Assembly (NCBI GenBank): GCA_035079385.1
Contig: JAVHKY010000054.1
Coordinates: forward strand, 9,773,501-9,837,500
Length of the DNA stretch: 64,000 nt
DNA from: Aspidiotus rigidus
Lineage: Eukaryota; Arthropoda; Insecta; Hemiptera; Diaspididae
Direction: 5' to 3'
The position numbers were made by a program, and so were the translations under genes. Of the stretch, positions 32,045 to 42,314 are shown piece by piece; position 1 is the first letter of the stretch, and each line of letters starts with the position of its first letter. The notes beneath the pieces were generated by a model. It was not told the origin of the DNA. It ran no database searches and saw nothing but the letters and a program-made list of their open reading frames with translations.

Positions 32045-32338
32045 TCCACACACTATCATTATTATTCTACCACGAGTAAAACACAATCGTAAATATACAA
32101 AACATAAATAACTGTTCATTATAATAAAGTATTTCAAACAAACGTGTAGTGTGTTGTTCGCGTTCAATGCAGCGGGGCTGCCTAGTACGAAAAACAGGCA
32201 AAAAATGACGTCATTACAGTGTATTCAAGTAGCCCAATGGCTTTTCAGGACATGTCCTCAAACGCCATGGTGTACTGAAGTAGCCCAGTGACGTCAGAGT
32301 TTGCCAGTTATTCGGCTTAGGCCGCCCCATTTACTACT

Positions 32339-32344
32339 ATTACC
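32339..32344 (+). repeat. Right 6-bp target-site duplication of the palindromic element
   Basis: ATTACC, matching 27973-27978. Confidence 0.85.
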
Positions 32345-33845
32345 AATAAGTCGAAATGGAATCAGAAAGTAGATGTGGAGTTAGTTTCATAGGAACTCTA
32401 TCAATTACACGGATTGATATAATTTTTCTAGCGAAATAGGACGAGGAATAATTGCATTCATGGAATTCCTTCGGGATACTTCATACACCTACACACTTTA
32501 TAGGCCTTATTTCACAGGTGGGACTCTCATCTCTGGTTATTCTTTAATAAAAGTGTTCACTCGATTGAAAACTAATCCGAGTATACGATCGCTGCCTTTC
32601 GCACTCAAAGGCGAGACGAGTACAAGTTTGTTGAAACTGTTGCATACTTCGAAACGATGAAGGGATAAGATTTCGCCGTCTCAAACACCTACTCAATATT
32701 ATACAACTGTAATCGTATTCCCAGTTTTTGACGGCTACTGTAACGAATATTAATGTTTCCGCGATTCTATTCATCTGAATAGTTCGAAAATACGATAAAA
32801 TAATGTGGAAAAATACGAAAATAAATTGAAAATAGGTATAATTTCAGTCCAATAGAAAAGGACACGTACCACTTGACAACAATAATTCCAATTTCAGAGG
32901 ATAGATTAGGTACAGCCGACAACTTTTTTTCTTCTTTTCTTTGAAGATATGTCAGCTTGTTTGTTGTACGCTGCACAATATCACCTCTTTTTTCTTAAAG
33001 GATACGAGTTCCCTGGATCGAGAGTACACCGGTCTTTGTACCACTTGATCCGAAAGTAATATTAAAAAAAGGAAAGCAAGGAAGGAAAAGAAATTTACGT
33101 AATCCTTATTTTGCAATTTCTCCTTCCAGGCAATGCGGATGACACGCGAGAAACGAGCACCCGACAATATTACGAAATAACGAGAAGAAACAACGAAAAA
33201 ATAAATCCTGTACAACAACGCAGGTACGTGAATATTATTACTGGTGGCACTTGTCTCTTGACAATTTTCTAATGCGTGTGTAACCGAAATTCCGCTCTTT
33301 TCACTTTCCTTGACGTCATCAAATAGGTACGCTACAAAGTATTATCCCGATATGAGTCAAGCCTATACATATACGTGGTCAGTATTCACGATTTCGTTCA
33401 AAAAAAAGTAAATATGAAGGGTCAACTATGGCAAGCTTTGTACTCGTATAGCCAGTATTTTTTTGTATAATCGATGAACGATAATCAACTTCGCGTGTTA
33501 GTTCGTACATGCGATCCTCGGAGAATTTCTCTATCAACAGGAATGTAACGATTTTTTCCCCCTTTCTATAACCAAAAGCTCTTTTACTTAAAGGATTCAA
33601 AAGTGAATAGAAAAATGACGTTATCTCAAGAAGAAAACTAGACCAAATCGGCTTTCTTATAAGCCGAAGAATTCCATATAGTCTACGACAAACATTATCT
33701 CTATGGCCAGTAGTACCAGGATGACGTACAGTCCTAGTGGGACATGGACTAAAGAAAATAGCAAGCTGAAAAAAATAACGAATATTTTGAAATTCTCATA
33801 TTTTATACTCCAAACTTACGAAAGAGAAAAATATGGTCAGAAAAA
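32345..33845. other. No recognisable gene
   Basis: AT-rich sequence with short frames (32460-32660, 32952-33218, 33379-33600) and no known motif. One isolated TGACGTCA lies near 33315. Confidence 0.45.
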
Positions 33846-34143
33846 GATTGTTACAGTAAAAACGCCTAATGCAACTGAACGAGAAGGACGGCGAAAATAT
33901 TTTCTCTTTCAATACGTATAACCACAGGAAGGAGGTGGACATTTTCAGAAGAGATTGTGGAAAAAAAGACAAGAAAAAAATTATTTCACTTCATTTAGGA
34001 CTCAGTGGCCTGGGGTGCCGCGAGTTGGACGTGAAAATAAGTTATGAATGAGCCGAAAATATGAATGAGACCGACATACAAAAGTACTGACAGAAATAGA
34101 AACTATTGTAGAGCGGAAACAGAGGAAAACTAATTGAAACATT
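33846..34143 (+). repeat. Left about 300-bp direct repeat flanking the Jockey element
   Basis: Near-copy of 35546-35868 in the same orientation. It ends exactly where the element begins (ATTGAAACATT at both right edges). It lacks about 25 bp present in the right copy around 35710-35735 and has scattered substitutions. Confidence 0.88.
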
Positions 34144-35545
34144 ATACCTTACATACATATACAACGCATGTATTCGTCTTCACTACTTTCCAAAAAATTG
34201 GAAAAGAGCTAAAGTGATCATGCTACCCAAACCTGGCAAACCGCCTGACAGTCCAGACTCGTTCCGGCCAATCTCATTACTGCCGACCCTATCAAAAATA
34301 TTTGAGAAACTGATATGCAAGAGGCTACTATCGATCCTGTCCAAGCTTAATATCGTACCCGATCACCAATTTGGCTTTCGTGCCTAACATGCCGCCATTG
34401 AGCAGGTACATCGTGTTACTACTACAATCAGGGATGCCCTCGAAGCCAAGGAATTCTGCCCGGCTGTATTCCTTGACGTGAGCCAAGCATTCGATAGAGT
34501 ATGGATAGATGGACTGCTCCATAAAATAAGCAAGTACTTACCTAACCAACACGTCAAGTTACTCCAGTCTTACCTTAGTGACAGGACGTTAGCCACGTCA
34601 ACAACCCGTACGATCTCTGCAGGCGTCCCCCAGGGCAGTGTACTAGGAGCACTACTCTACACACTCTGCACAGCTGACATCCCTCAAAAAAAAGGAACTA
34701 CCATTGCGACCTTTGCAGACGACACAGCTATTCTGTCAACTGATCCGAACCACAGTATCACAAATCAGCGACTCCAGAAGGCAGTGGACAAGGTAACTAC
34801 TTGGGCCAAACGCTGGAAGATACAGTTGAATTCGACCAAATCAGTCAAAGTAGACTATGCACTACGACCACACGCACCAGCTCCAATTCATCTAGACAAC
34901 CAGCTCACACCAACTGACACTCACGCCAAGTACTTAGGCATCCATTTGGACTCCAAATTAACGTGGAAAGTACATATCCTCAAGAAAAGAGAAGAAGTCA
35001 AAGCTCGACTCCGCACTATGTTCTGGCTGCTTCGCGCCAGAAGCAAACTTTCACTCGGAAATAAACGACTCTTGGACATTACGATATTACGCCCAGTGTG
35101 GTCTTACGGTGCTCCAATCTGGGGTTGTGCAGCAGATTCCAACCTACTTATCTTACAACGACTTCAGAACCTGACCCTGAGGAAGATTACTGGAGCCCCC
35201 TGGTTCATAAATAACCATTCTCTCCACCAGGACTTGGAAATATCAACAGTCAAAGAAGTGGTAGGCAAGCTGGCCTACTCCTACGAACGCCGACTTCACC
35301 GTCACTCCAACATCCTGGCGATTCAATTACTAGAAGAGCCACCTATCTTAAGACTTAAAAGAAGAATCCAGGCGACTGTGTGACATACCAGTAAAATTTT
35401 CAACTTAAGTTATGCTAAGATAAGTTAACGACTGCACGACTTTATCGTAACATGTCACAATCTTCTGTCACTCGTACATGTTAATGTAACACTATCTTAC
35501 AGTTCATGTAAAAATATAAATAAAAAAAAAAAAAAAAAAAAAAAA
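34144..35545 (+). mobile_element. Jockey-type non-LTR retrotransposon, 5'-truncated
   Basis: RT-only fragment with 3' UTR and a poly(A) run at 35521-35545. The right flanking repeat starts at the base after the A-run, and the left repeat ends at the first base of the element, so the 300-bp repeats behave like a very long target-site duplication. Confidence 0.88.
34185..35383 (+). pseudogene. Jockey-type reverse transcriptase
   Basis: Reads FPKNWKRAKVIMLPKPGK, FRPISLLPTLSKIFEKL, HQFGFRA then a stop (about 34386), AIEQVHRV, AVFLDVSQAFDRVW, ISAGVPQGSVLGALLY, TFADDTAILST (catalytic), YLGIHLDSKLTWKVHI, VWSYGAPIWGCA and APWFINNHSLHQDL. The block after the FADD is the Jockey signature. The open part (34478-35383) has no breaks; one premature stop inactivates the fragment. 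Confidence 0.92.
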
Positions 35546-35868
35546 GATTATTACAGTAAAAACGCCTAATGCAACTGAAAGAGAAAGACAGCGAAAATAT
35601 TTTTTCTTTCAATACGTAACCACCACAGGAAGGAGGTGGACATTTTCAGAAGAGATTGTGGAAAACAAGACAAGAAAAAAATTATTTCACTTCATTTAGG
35701 ACTCAGTGGTTCCCAGCCGGACCAACTCGTCACCCTGGGGTGCCACGAGTTGGATATGAAAATAAGTTATGAATGAGCCAAAAATATGAATGTGACCGAC
35801 ATACAATAGTACTGACAGAAATAGAAACTATTGTAGATCGGAAACAGAGGAAAACTAATTGAAACATT
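35546..35868 (+). repeat. Right about 300-bp direct repeat flanking the Jockey element
   Basis: Second copy of 33846-34143, starting right after the poly(A). It probably retains the ancestral length, because the left copy shows a deletion. Confidence 0.88.
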
Positions 35869-36094
35869 GCGTAATCTAGTAGGTAATAAGTTTGATGCGT
35901 TCCTGCATTTTGCATTGAAAGAACGACCATCGTCTAGGGTATTTACCAGAATGAGAAAATAAAAAATCTAGTACTTTCCGAGATTTTTAGGGGACCTGAC
36001 CGGAATTTTTCGGGGTCGTTTCCAAAACATTTTTTTCTCTTCACGGGATATTGGAAATTATATCAATTTTTTGTAGAACAATTTTTCCATTAAT

Positions 36095-36106
36095 TTTCTC
36101 ATGAAG
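36095..36106 (+). repeat. Left 12-bp target duplication of PLE-B
   Basis: TTTCTCATGAAG, repeated exactly at 42315-42326. Confidence 0.85.
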
Positions 36107-36154
36107 AAGAGGATACTCAAAGGAGTAACACGAAAGAAGATGCAAAGGACAGCA

Positions 36155-36215
36155 CGAAATATTGAAAACACGAGCGCGAGCGCTTTCGGCTAATCAGCCA
36201 TTCTCGAAGTGTGGG
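36155..36215 (-). ncRNA. Degenerate hammerhead-like motif at the PLE-B 3' end
   Basis: On the minus strand a GGCT-GATT-AGCC stem II is followed by GAAA, the palindrome GCGC and TC, as in the other PLE copies. The upstream box reads CGAGAA rather than CTGANGA. Probably inactive. Confidence 0.4.
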
Positions 36216-36289
36216 AAGAACTGAACCGAACACCAATAAGAACAAGCGACATCAAACGGAATCACGACCGAAGCTACGAGTCATCGAAA

Positions 36290-36345
36290 TGTGAATCATT
36301 CTCGTAGACTAATTCGATCAATCCTTCTTCAGGAATTTTAGTCAT
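36290..36345 (-). pseudogene. PLE-B C-terminal end
   Basis: The minus strand reads KIPEEGLIELVYENDSHFDDS, matching the end of related PLE proteins (IPEDGLIELV). It is separated from the rest of the GIY-YIG domain by the I-type insertion. Confidence 0.75.
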
Positions 36346-37065
36346 TTCCGACTCCCTATCATCACTCGACGCCATATCCAACCACACTTCCTCCCACCCA
36401 CTCATAAGTCGTATACACACTCTCATTAACACCTTCCATACCATCCCCATCCCATTATTCTTCATCTGGGTACCTGGTCACAAGGGTATCCCAGGAAACG
36501 AAAATGTCGACAAAGCAGCCAAACTAGCCACCCATAACCCATCAGTCAACCGCTCTTTCCTCCCCTCACGCTCAGATCTCTCCAAACACATCAACAAATT
36601 CATCACTCAAGCATGGTTCACCCATTGGTCTGATCTCAAATCACACTCAAACAAACTAGCCCAAATTAAAAATATTCCCACCGCATGAGACTCTTCAAAT
36701 CTGTCAACACGCAGAGAAGAAATAGTCATCACTCGTCTCAGAATCGGCCACACCAGACCCACTCACACCCATCTCATCTCTCATCTTATGCCTCTCTCAT
36801 GCCCTCACTGCGAATCTGAACACCCCCTATCCGTTCAACACATCTTCTGCTGCCCCAACTTGACCCAACTCCGTAATTCCTTATCCATCCCCCACAACCA
36901 TACAGAAGCACTTTCAGATCTCTTTCCCTCCATCCCTAACATATTCAACTTTTTACAACAAGTCAACTTCCTCTCACGCATATAATCACACAATCTAGCC
37001 GAGCTCATAGCCCTGAAGGCAGGCTGCTAGTAGCTCGTTAATTAAAATGAAAAAAAAAAAAAAAA
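36346..37065 (+). mobile_element. I-type non-LTR fragment: RNase H end and zinc motif
   Basis: The plus strand reads DSLSSLDAISNH, LFFIWVPGHKGIPGNENVDKAAKLA (RNase H), RREEIVITRLRIGHTRPTHTHL and CPHCESEHPLSVQHIFCC (zinc motif), with one stop at about 36686. It ends IFNFLQQVNFLSRI at 36985, then a 3' UTR and an A-run near 37050-37065. It splits PLE-B coding sequence. The target duplication is short and uncertain. Confidence 0.85.
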
Positions 37066-37219
37066 TGTACCTGTTCAAAAAGGCAACGCTATTATTATAC
37101 CGATGTCGGAGGATTTTTATTTCCTCAAGGACCAGACGTTTGAAGTACGAGTTTTCCCTATGAAGGAGGTCTTCGGACCCCTCTTTAAAATTGTGACCAC
37201 TTTCGATCAAATGATCAGC
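37066..37219 (-). pseudogene. PLE-B GIY-YIG domain, middle part
   Basis: The minus strand reads ADHLIESGHNFKEGSEDLL and VLEEIKILRHRYNNSVAFLNRY. It continues the domain cut at 39256 by the PLE6 insertion, and is itself cut by the I-type fragment. Confidence 0.8.
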
Positions 37220-37232
37220 AAAGGCTGACTCC
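37220..37232 (+). repeat. Left 13-bp target duplication of PLE6
   Basis: AAAGGCTGACTCC, repeated at 39243-39255. It encodes part of the GESAF motif of PLE-B. Confidence 0.88.
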
Positions 37233-37524
37233 ATGATGAATGCATTCTTCAAAAATACGAGTCATCGTAATTATCGATGGGAAGCACAGACACATAACAA
37301 GTTCACAACTAGAATTCACGTAATTGAATCACAACATCAAATAACCGAAAAGATAAATTTACTGAAAATTAGACATATAGACCTCAATTACGAGGTAAAC
37401 CGAAACTAAACGTACAAATCAAACGGTCGAAAGTTCAAAATTTAAACAAGATTCCAAATATAAGTTACATAGGGTTAAAAATTACAAAAAAAAAAAAATT
37501 AAAAATTAAAAATTAGAGAAGTCT

Positions 37525-37592
37525 AGTTGTGTAATATACTACGACCGGTTTCGGATCGAGGTGTTCGAACCATCTTCAGGTGTGGACTGAGC
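37525..37592 (-). ncRNA. Hammerhead ribozyme motif of PLE6
   Basis: The minus strand has a canonical CTGAAGA box, a single U, stem II GG-U-UCGA / UCGA-U-CC with loop ACACC, GAAA, palindrome CCGG, then TC. Stem I shows only two adjacent base pairs before an internal loop. It lies between the GIY-YIG domain and the left inverted terminus, the position of pseudo-LTR hammerheads. Confidence 0.65.
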
Positions 37593-37599
37593 AAAGCGA

Positions 37600-38920
37600 T
37601 GAAACAATTAAGACGTCTGACGGGATGGAAATATGTAATTCAGGTTGTGGTTGGTACTGATGACTCATATTCGAGATACCAACGAATGAGAGGATTTAGA
37701 AACGTGGCCTGCAAGTCGTTTAGTAAGTTTTCCCCGTGTTCTTTGAAAGCTGCAACCGATTCGTACTCTTTGAGCCTATTCATGCGTGAGCCTTTGTTGC
37801 AGGGGTGAACCAGGGATGCAGAGATTCTCTCAACTTCATGTCCCTCCTCTTGGCAATGACGGAAAACTGCTGATCTTTCTGCGGTGGATTTATGTTCCTT
37901 AATTCGCTTCGACAGAGTTCTCCCCGTTTGTCCGATGTAGATAGCTGGACAGTCCCCACATTTGACTTTGTAGACCCCTGATTGGTCATTGTGAGAATCT
38001 TCTCTTTCAGCCGGATTAGATTACTAATTGTAGAGACGGGGTAGAACCCTGTACGGTAGCCGTAGTTCTTGAGATCCCTAGCCAACATTTTAGAGGGACG
38101 ACCTAAATACGGTAAGCGGATCCATCGTTTCCTGGAGGCTTCATCCGTGGGAGGGTTGGGAGCTGGAGAGTCGATTTGGGATTGATTCGTTGCGAGTAAG
38201 CGCCTCAATCTCTTCCGCTTAATCATGAGTCTGACGTCTACTCGCAGGTTATTTACTCTGGCGATTCTTTCTATGTTAGAGGTTTCTTTTTCGAAAGCAG
38301 CCTCGTCGAGGGGAATGGAGAGGAGGCGATGAATGGAGTCATGGATGGTGGCTAGTTTGTGGCACAAAGGATGATATGATTGATGATCTATGGACACTCC
38401 AGTAAAGGAAGACTTCCTATATATCTCAAACTTCGGAGTCAACATAGAGTCCATTTCCACCAGGGAGATTTCCAGGTCGAGGTAGCAGATCCGGTTCCCT
38501 CCCAGTTCCATGGTGAACGAAATTTCAGGGTGAAAGCTGTTGATGTGATCTAAAAACCTGTGAAGGTCGTCATCGGAACCATTCCAAACAACCAGGACAT
38601 CGTCCACGTATCTTCTCCAGAAGCTGACCGGCTGTGAAACGGGGGTAGACGACAAGACGGATGTCTCCAGGTGATCCATGAATACATTCGCAACCAAGAG
38701 GGAAAGCGACCCCCCCCCCCATCGGGAGGCCATCCGGAAACACGAACGTCTGACCGTTGAACCGGCACAAGTTAGAGGATAGACAGAGCGTAATGATGGA
38801 GGAGAACTCAGAGATGGTGTCCTCATGCACGTGCTGACTTTGAAGAAGCTTAGTCATTAATGTCATCGTCAGAGGTACCGGAATTTTGGTATACATAACG
38901 GGAGAATTTGGTGCTAGCAA
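37600..38920 (-). pseudogene. PLE6 reverse transcriptase and GIY-YIG (frameshifted)
   Basis: The minus strand reads VMYTKIPVPLTMTLMTKLL (38890), FNGQTFVFPDGLPMGG, then after a C-run frameshift the catalytic FWRRYVDDVLVVWNGSD, ISFTMELGGNRICYLDLEIS, IYRKSSFTGVSIDHQSYHP, IHRLLSIPLDEAAFEKE and GRPSKMLARDLKNYGYRTGFYP. A second frameshift near 37990 precedes GVYKVKCGDCPAIYIGQTGRTLSKRIKEHK, the GIY-YIG core. The RT fingers are missing. The subfamily differs from PLE-A and PLE-B. Confidence 0.87.
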
Positions 38921-39020
38921 AAGCAGATAAAGGAGAAACCATAGTTATCCTATCTAAAGTTGACTACCACCAACGAGTTATGGATTTTCTGAACGGGGCG
39001 GGAGCTACCCCGAAAAAGTT
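38908..39020 (+). pseudogene. Inverted N-terminal PLE block
   Basis: The plus strand reads LAKADKGETIVILSKVDYHQRVMDFLNGAG, the conserved KADKG block that should precede the RT. It is head to head with the minus-strand RT of PLE6 and is followed directly by the right inverted terminus. Confidence 0.75.
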
Positions 39021-39242
39021 CAGCCTTCACACGTACACCCTATGTAACTTATATTTGGAATCTTGTTTAAATTTTGAACTTTCGACCGTTTGATTTGTAC
39101 GTTTAGTTTCGGTTTACCTAGTAATTGAGGTCTATATGTCTAATTTTCAGTAAATTTATCTTTTCGGTTATTTGATGTTGTGATTCAATTACGGGAATTC
39201 TAGTTGTGAACTTGTTACGTGTCTGTGCTTCCCACCGATAAT

Positions 39243-39255
39243 AAAGGCTGACTCC
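39243..39255 (+). repeat. Right 13-bp target duplication of PLE6
   Basis: AAAGGCTGACTCC, matching 37220-37232. Confidence 0.88.
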
Positions 39256-40636
39256 CCTACTCTCTTTTTTATCCAAGCTTTTTTGTGTTCGTCAACTCTC
39301 ATTTGGAGTTGACGAGTGGTCATCCCTATATAGACGCTAGGGCAATCTCCACAAGCCACCCTATAAACCCCGCCCTTCTCGGCCACTGGAATAGGGTCCT
39401 TTAATTTGACGAAAGAGCTCTTAACTTTACTGTAATTATAGAAGGCTGGCCGAAAACCAAAGAGGCGGAGGATATGGCCCAACTGCGATGAAAACTTGCC
39501 CAGAAACGGGACCCCAATCTACCGCTTCCTACCATCGTGGTGCAAATCCCGAGGAAGGGAGGTCGTAGAGTCAATGCATTTCCTTGTGAGCCTCCTACGA
39601 ATCATAAGGTCAACATCGACCCTGACCTGATTTACTCTAGCCAGGTGCTTTAGCGTTATTAATTCTTTCTGGAAAGCGGTTTGACTCAAGAGGATATGAA
39701 TCAAGCGATGTACCAGGCTATTGAAAGTAGGCCTAGCAACTGTGTGGGCAACAGGTACGAATAAGGACCCGTGGATGGTAATATCGGTTGAGATAATTTT
39801 TCTGTAAATACCAAATTGATGGACGCCGTCAGTGACGGAAATAGACAGGTCCAAAAAGTTTATAATGGAGCCACCAATTTCCAATGTAAATTTTATGTAA
39901 TAATCAGGAAACTCGCCAAGGAGTTCTGTAAAACCGGTCCACGCACACAAAACGTCGTCAACGTACCTGTGCCAATAGTGTATACAACTCACAAACACCC
40001 GGCCTGAAGACAACAGGTCGCCCTCAAATTTAGACATAAAAACTTCTAAAATAAGAGAACCCAAAGGAGATCCAATAGGGATCCCCACCTCTTCAGGGAA
40101 CTCGTAAAATTTACTATTAAATTTACAAAAGTTCGGGAACCAACAGACCCTCAACAGGTCAAAGTATTCACCCATTTTCTCATGAGGGACACCAGATTTT
40201 ACAAGTAGCTCATCCATCCGCAGCATAGTAACAGCCTTTGGGATGTTGGGAAATAGCCCCACCACATCGAAGGAATATGAAGTTGAACCCAGAGGGAGGG
40301 AAACATCCTTCAGATTGTTGGCGAGGGTACACGAATTCAATACAGAATGGGGAGACTTGAACTCCACTCTAGATTTGAACCAGCGATCGAGAAATTTTGC
40401 ACGCGAGTAGGTCGAGGAGGCGACGAATGAGACTACGGGCCGCATAGGTACTCATTCCTTATGAATTTTTGGTAGCCCGTAAAGGAGGGGAGGAACTAGG
40501 TTAGGTTCCAAAATAGCTTTTTTGCGGTTAAAGGTTTCTTAATGATGAATTTACTCTTGTTAACGAGAAACCTAACCTCTTTTACAAAATTATGAAAGTT
40601 GAACTGGGCATTCTCCTGAGCTCCGCATTGGTTGAG
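39256..40636 (-). pseudogene. PLE-B reverse transcriptase and start of GIY-YIG
   Basis: The minus strand reads HDVLNQCGAQENAQFNFHNF (40636), NKSKFIIKKPLTAKK, MRPVVSFVASSTYSRAKFLDRWF (40445), SYSFDVVGLFPNIPKAV, IPIGSPLGSLILEVF, HRYVDDVLCAWTG (catalytic), INFLDLSISVTDG, IHILLSQTAFQKE, then, after a break at about 39515, GHILRLFGFRPAFYN and VYRVACGDCPSVYIGMTTRQ. The main frame (40445-39519) is open for 308 codons. Confidence 0.9.
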
Positions 40637-40648
40637 CACATCGTGGAC
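40637..40648 (+). repeat. Left 12-bp target duplication of PLE-A
   Basis: CACATCGTGGAC; the partner CACATCGTAGAC is at 41617-41628 with one mismatch. Both lie in the KV(H/Y)DV codons of PLE-B. Confidence 0.82.
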
Positions 40649-40699
40649 AATAAACGTGAAAGACGAATACTCCGACGTGGAGTAAACATGCAAACCGCA

Positions 40700-40752
40700 G
40701 AAAAATAAAAGACGACGAGCGCTTTCGGTTAAATAACCATCTTCAAGCCTGA
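40700..40752 (-). ncRNA. Hammerhead-like motif of PLE-A
   Basis: Same as at 10990-11040: TTGAAGA box, perfect GGTT-ATTT-AACC stem II, GAAA, GCGC, TC. Core position C3 is U. Confidence 0.5.
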
Positions 40753-40799
40753 AATGAAAGCAACTGACGAACAAAAGAGAAGAACGAGGTATTAAGGTC

Positions 40800-41560
40800 G
40801 TCCAAACGAGAAATCACGGTGTGAGTCATAAACCAGTTCGATCAGGCCAACTTCCGGAATGTACGAATTGAGTACAGTGATACCGTCAGTGTTGAGATGA
40901 CGAATTATCTCTATATTCTCGAGGGCGATACGCTTACGGTAGGAATTCTCCTTATGGAGGAGCTTTTCGAATCCCTCGCGGAAGCTGTGGCCACTGTTTA
41001 TTAAGTGATCGGCGAAAGCTGACTCCCCTAAGTGTCCCTTCTTCTAAGACTTCAGGTGCTCAGCTATTTTAACTTTCATTTGGCGGCTGGTCTCACCAAT
41101 ATAAAAGCCTCCACAATCCTCACACTCCAACTTATACACACCACTCCTCTCATCGACAGGTATGGGGTCCTTCAGTCTCACAAACAACCTCTTGACTGTG
41201 GTAGGGTTGTAAAACGCGGGTCTGAAGCCAAACGGGCGAAGGGCTCGACCCAATTGCAGGGAGAACTTCCCCAGGAAAGGGAGACTGATCCAACGCAAAC
41301 GGCGATCACGGATCGTGTCTCGGGGGAGGGAGGTGGTGGAATCCAGGAGGCTCCTTGTAGATTTCCTCCGAACCATCACGTCAACGTCGACATTGACCCC
41401 ATTCACTCTAGCCAGGTGTTTTATAGTGCGTACTTCTTTCTTAAAAGCAGACTGACTCAACGGAATACGAGTCAGTCTGTGAACTAGGCTATGAAAAGCA
41501 GCCATCTTGTGAGCAACAGGACCGAACGAACCACCATGGACTAAAACATCGGTCGGTTGA
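40800..41560 (-). pseudogene. PLE-A thumb and GIY-YIG
   Basis: The open frame 41505-41044 reads MAAFHSLVHRLTRIPLSQSAF, RLRWISLPFLGKFSLQLGRALRPFGFRPAFYN and GVYKLECEDCGGFYIGETSRQ. A stop after LKS is followed by the rest of the domain to IPEVGLIELV near 40850. Nearly identical to the copies at 10.9-13.8 kb. Confidence 0.87.
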
Positions 41561-41616
41561 GTATTCGTCTTTCACGTTTATTATGGATAGCCGTAACTTG
41601 AAGGAACGGATTCGTT

Positions 41617-42205
41617 CACATCGTAGACTTTGGAAGTGTAGGAAGACTTCTCCGTGACCTCAACGGCATTCCCTTTGTCAGCTTTCGTGACAATTAACTC
41701 AGCTTCCCTAATCTTCCTCTTCAAACCTTTAATCAATTCACTCCCAGCATTACTTACGCGCGGGCAAGGAGTGTCACGGACCATTTCGGCGCATTTTTCT
41801 TGGATATTAACACCAGAGCCGATTTTTATAGGGAGATCAGCCACAACGTTGGCCAAAGTCTCCTGATTTTTAAAAGGGGGGTAACCCAAACTTCAGACCT
41901 CTCTCCAGGATGGACAATTCGTCACCATTGAATTCGGTTTCACTATAATTTATGATACGTTGCTGAAATTGCTGAATGGTACCATCACCAATACGATCTT
42001 TTTCGCTAGCCAAAGCTTTAGAATTGGGGAGGAGGGAGGCAAGTTTACGATTCTTCCTATTCCTTAACTTAAGCTTAAAAGTGCGGCAAGCAGAATTAAT
42101 GGAGCGAATAAATGGATCGAACTCACCATGATGAAGCAGATCAGAAAGCCGGGAGTGAACCAGAAGATTGAGCCTCGTGGTAACGTTAAGGTGACCGTAT
42201 ACCAC
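41617..42205 (-). pseudogene. PLE-B N-terminal region
   Basis: The minus strand reads LNLLVHSRLSDLLHHGEFD, KLRNRKNRKLASLL, NGDELSILERGLKFGLPPF, then after a frameshift FKNQETLANVVADLPIKIG, LKRKIREAELIVTKADKGNAVEV and SYTSKVYD. This is the block before the PLE RT. It is separated from the RT by the PLE-A insertion. Confidence 0.85.
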
Positions 42206-42314
42206 CTCCTTAGCTCAGTACGTTTTCATGCGGTCCTTTGCACCTTCTTTCGTGTTACTCCTTCGAGTATCCTTCCATCATGCATGACCGTAATTTTATA
42301 CAAAAACGTATCGA

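Larger units (their letters stand above)
27979..32338. mobile_element. Palindromic Polinton/Maverick-derived element
   Basis: The left arm (27979-30153) and right arm (30156-32338) are reverse complements around a two-base centre (GT at 30154-30155), with only two differences found by eye: 9 bp and 1 bp. The termini begin AGTAGTAAATGGGG, agreeing with the 5'-AG Polinton ends, and a 6-bp duplication flanks them. Each arm carries a Polinton-type integrase. DNA polymerase B, packaging ATPase, protease and capsid genes are absent. It looks like one Polinton end duplicated as a foldback that then inserted as a unit. Confidence 0.88.
37233..39242 (-). mobile_element. PLE6: PLE inserted in PLE-B, with about 205-bp inverted termini
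   Basis: Termini 37270-37474 and 39037-39242 are near-identical inverted repeats. The left side has an extra 37-bp tail (37233-37269). A 13-bp duplication flanks the whole. The interior is a minus-strand PLE (RT to 3' end), but its N-terminal block (38908-39020) lies in plus orientation, pointing to an inverted second copy at the 5' side. Confidence 0.87.
40649..41616 (-). mobile_element. PLE-A: truncated PLE inserted in PLE-B
   Basis: The left end AATAAACGTGAAAGACG is the 3' terminus. The right end carries the same terminus inverted (24 bp, about 41559-41582) followed by a 34-bp tail (41583-41616). That tail also occurs at 10903-10935. A 12-bp duplication flanks it. The body holds only thumb to GIY-YIG and 3' UTR, 5'-truncated at CGATGTTTTAGTCC. 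Confidence 0.85.
36107..42314 (-). mobile_element. PLE-B: Penelope-like element with inverted termini and three nested insertions
   Basis: Bounded by a perfect 12-bp duplication (36095-36106 and 42315-42326). The ends are inverted copies of about 45 bp (36111-36157 and 42228-42272), and the right side has an extra 42-bp tail (42273-42314). Minus-strand coding pieces run in order: N-terminal (42205-41629), RT (40636-39483), GIY-YIG (39482-39256, then 37219-37066) and C-terminus (36345-36290). The gaps are later insertions: a PLE at 40649-41616, a PLE at 37233-39242 and an I-type fragment at about 36346-37065. Confidence 0.88.

Noticed and set aside
27979..32338. Palindrome as a pure assembly artefact
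   Set aside because: Rejected as the first explanation because a 6-bp duplication flanks both outer ends, the termini match Polinton ends, and the arms differ by a 9-bp block; still to be confirmed with reads.
33846..35868. Jockey element with long terminal repeats
   Set aside because: The flanking repeats lie outside the poly(A) tail and Jockey elements do not have LTRs; they behave as duplicated target or duplicated flank.
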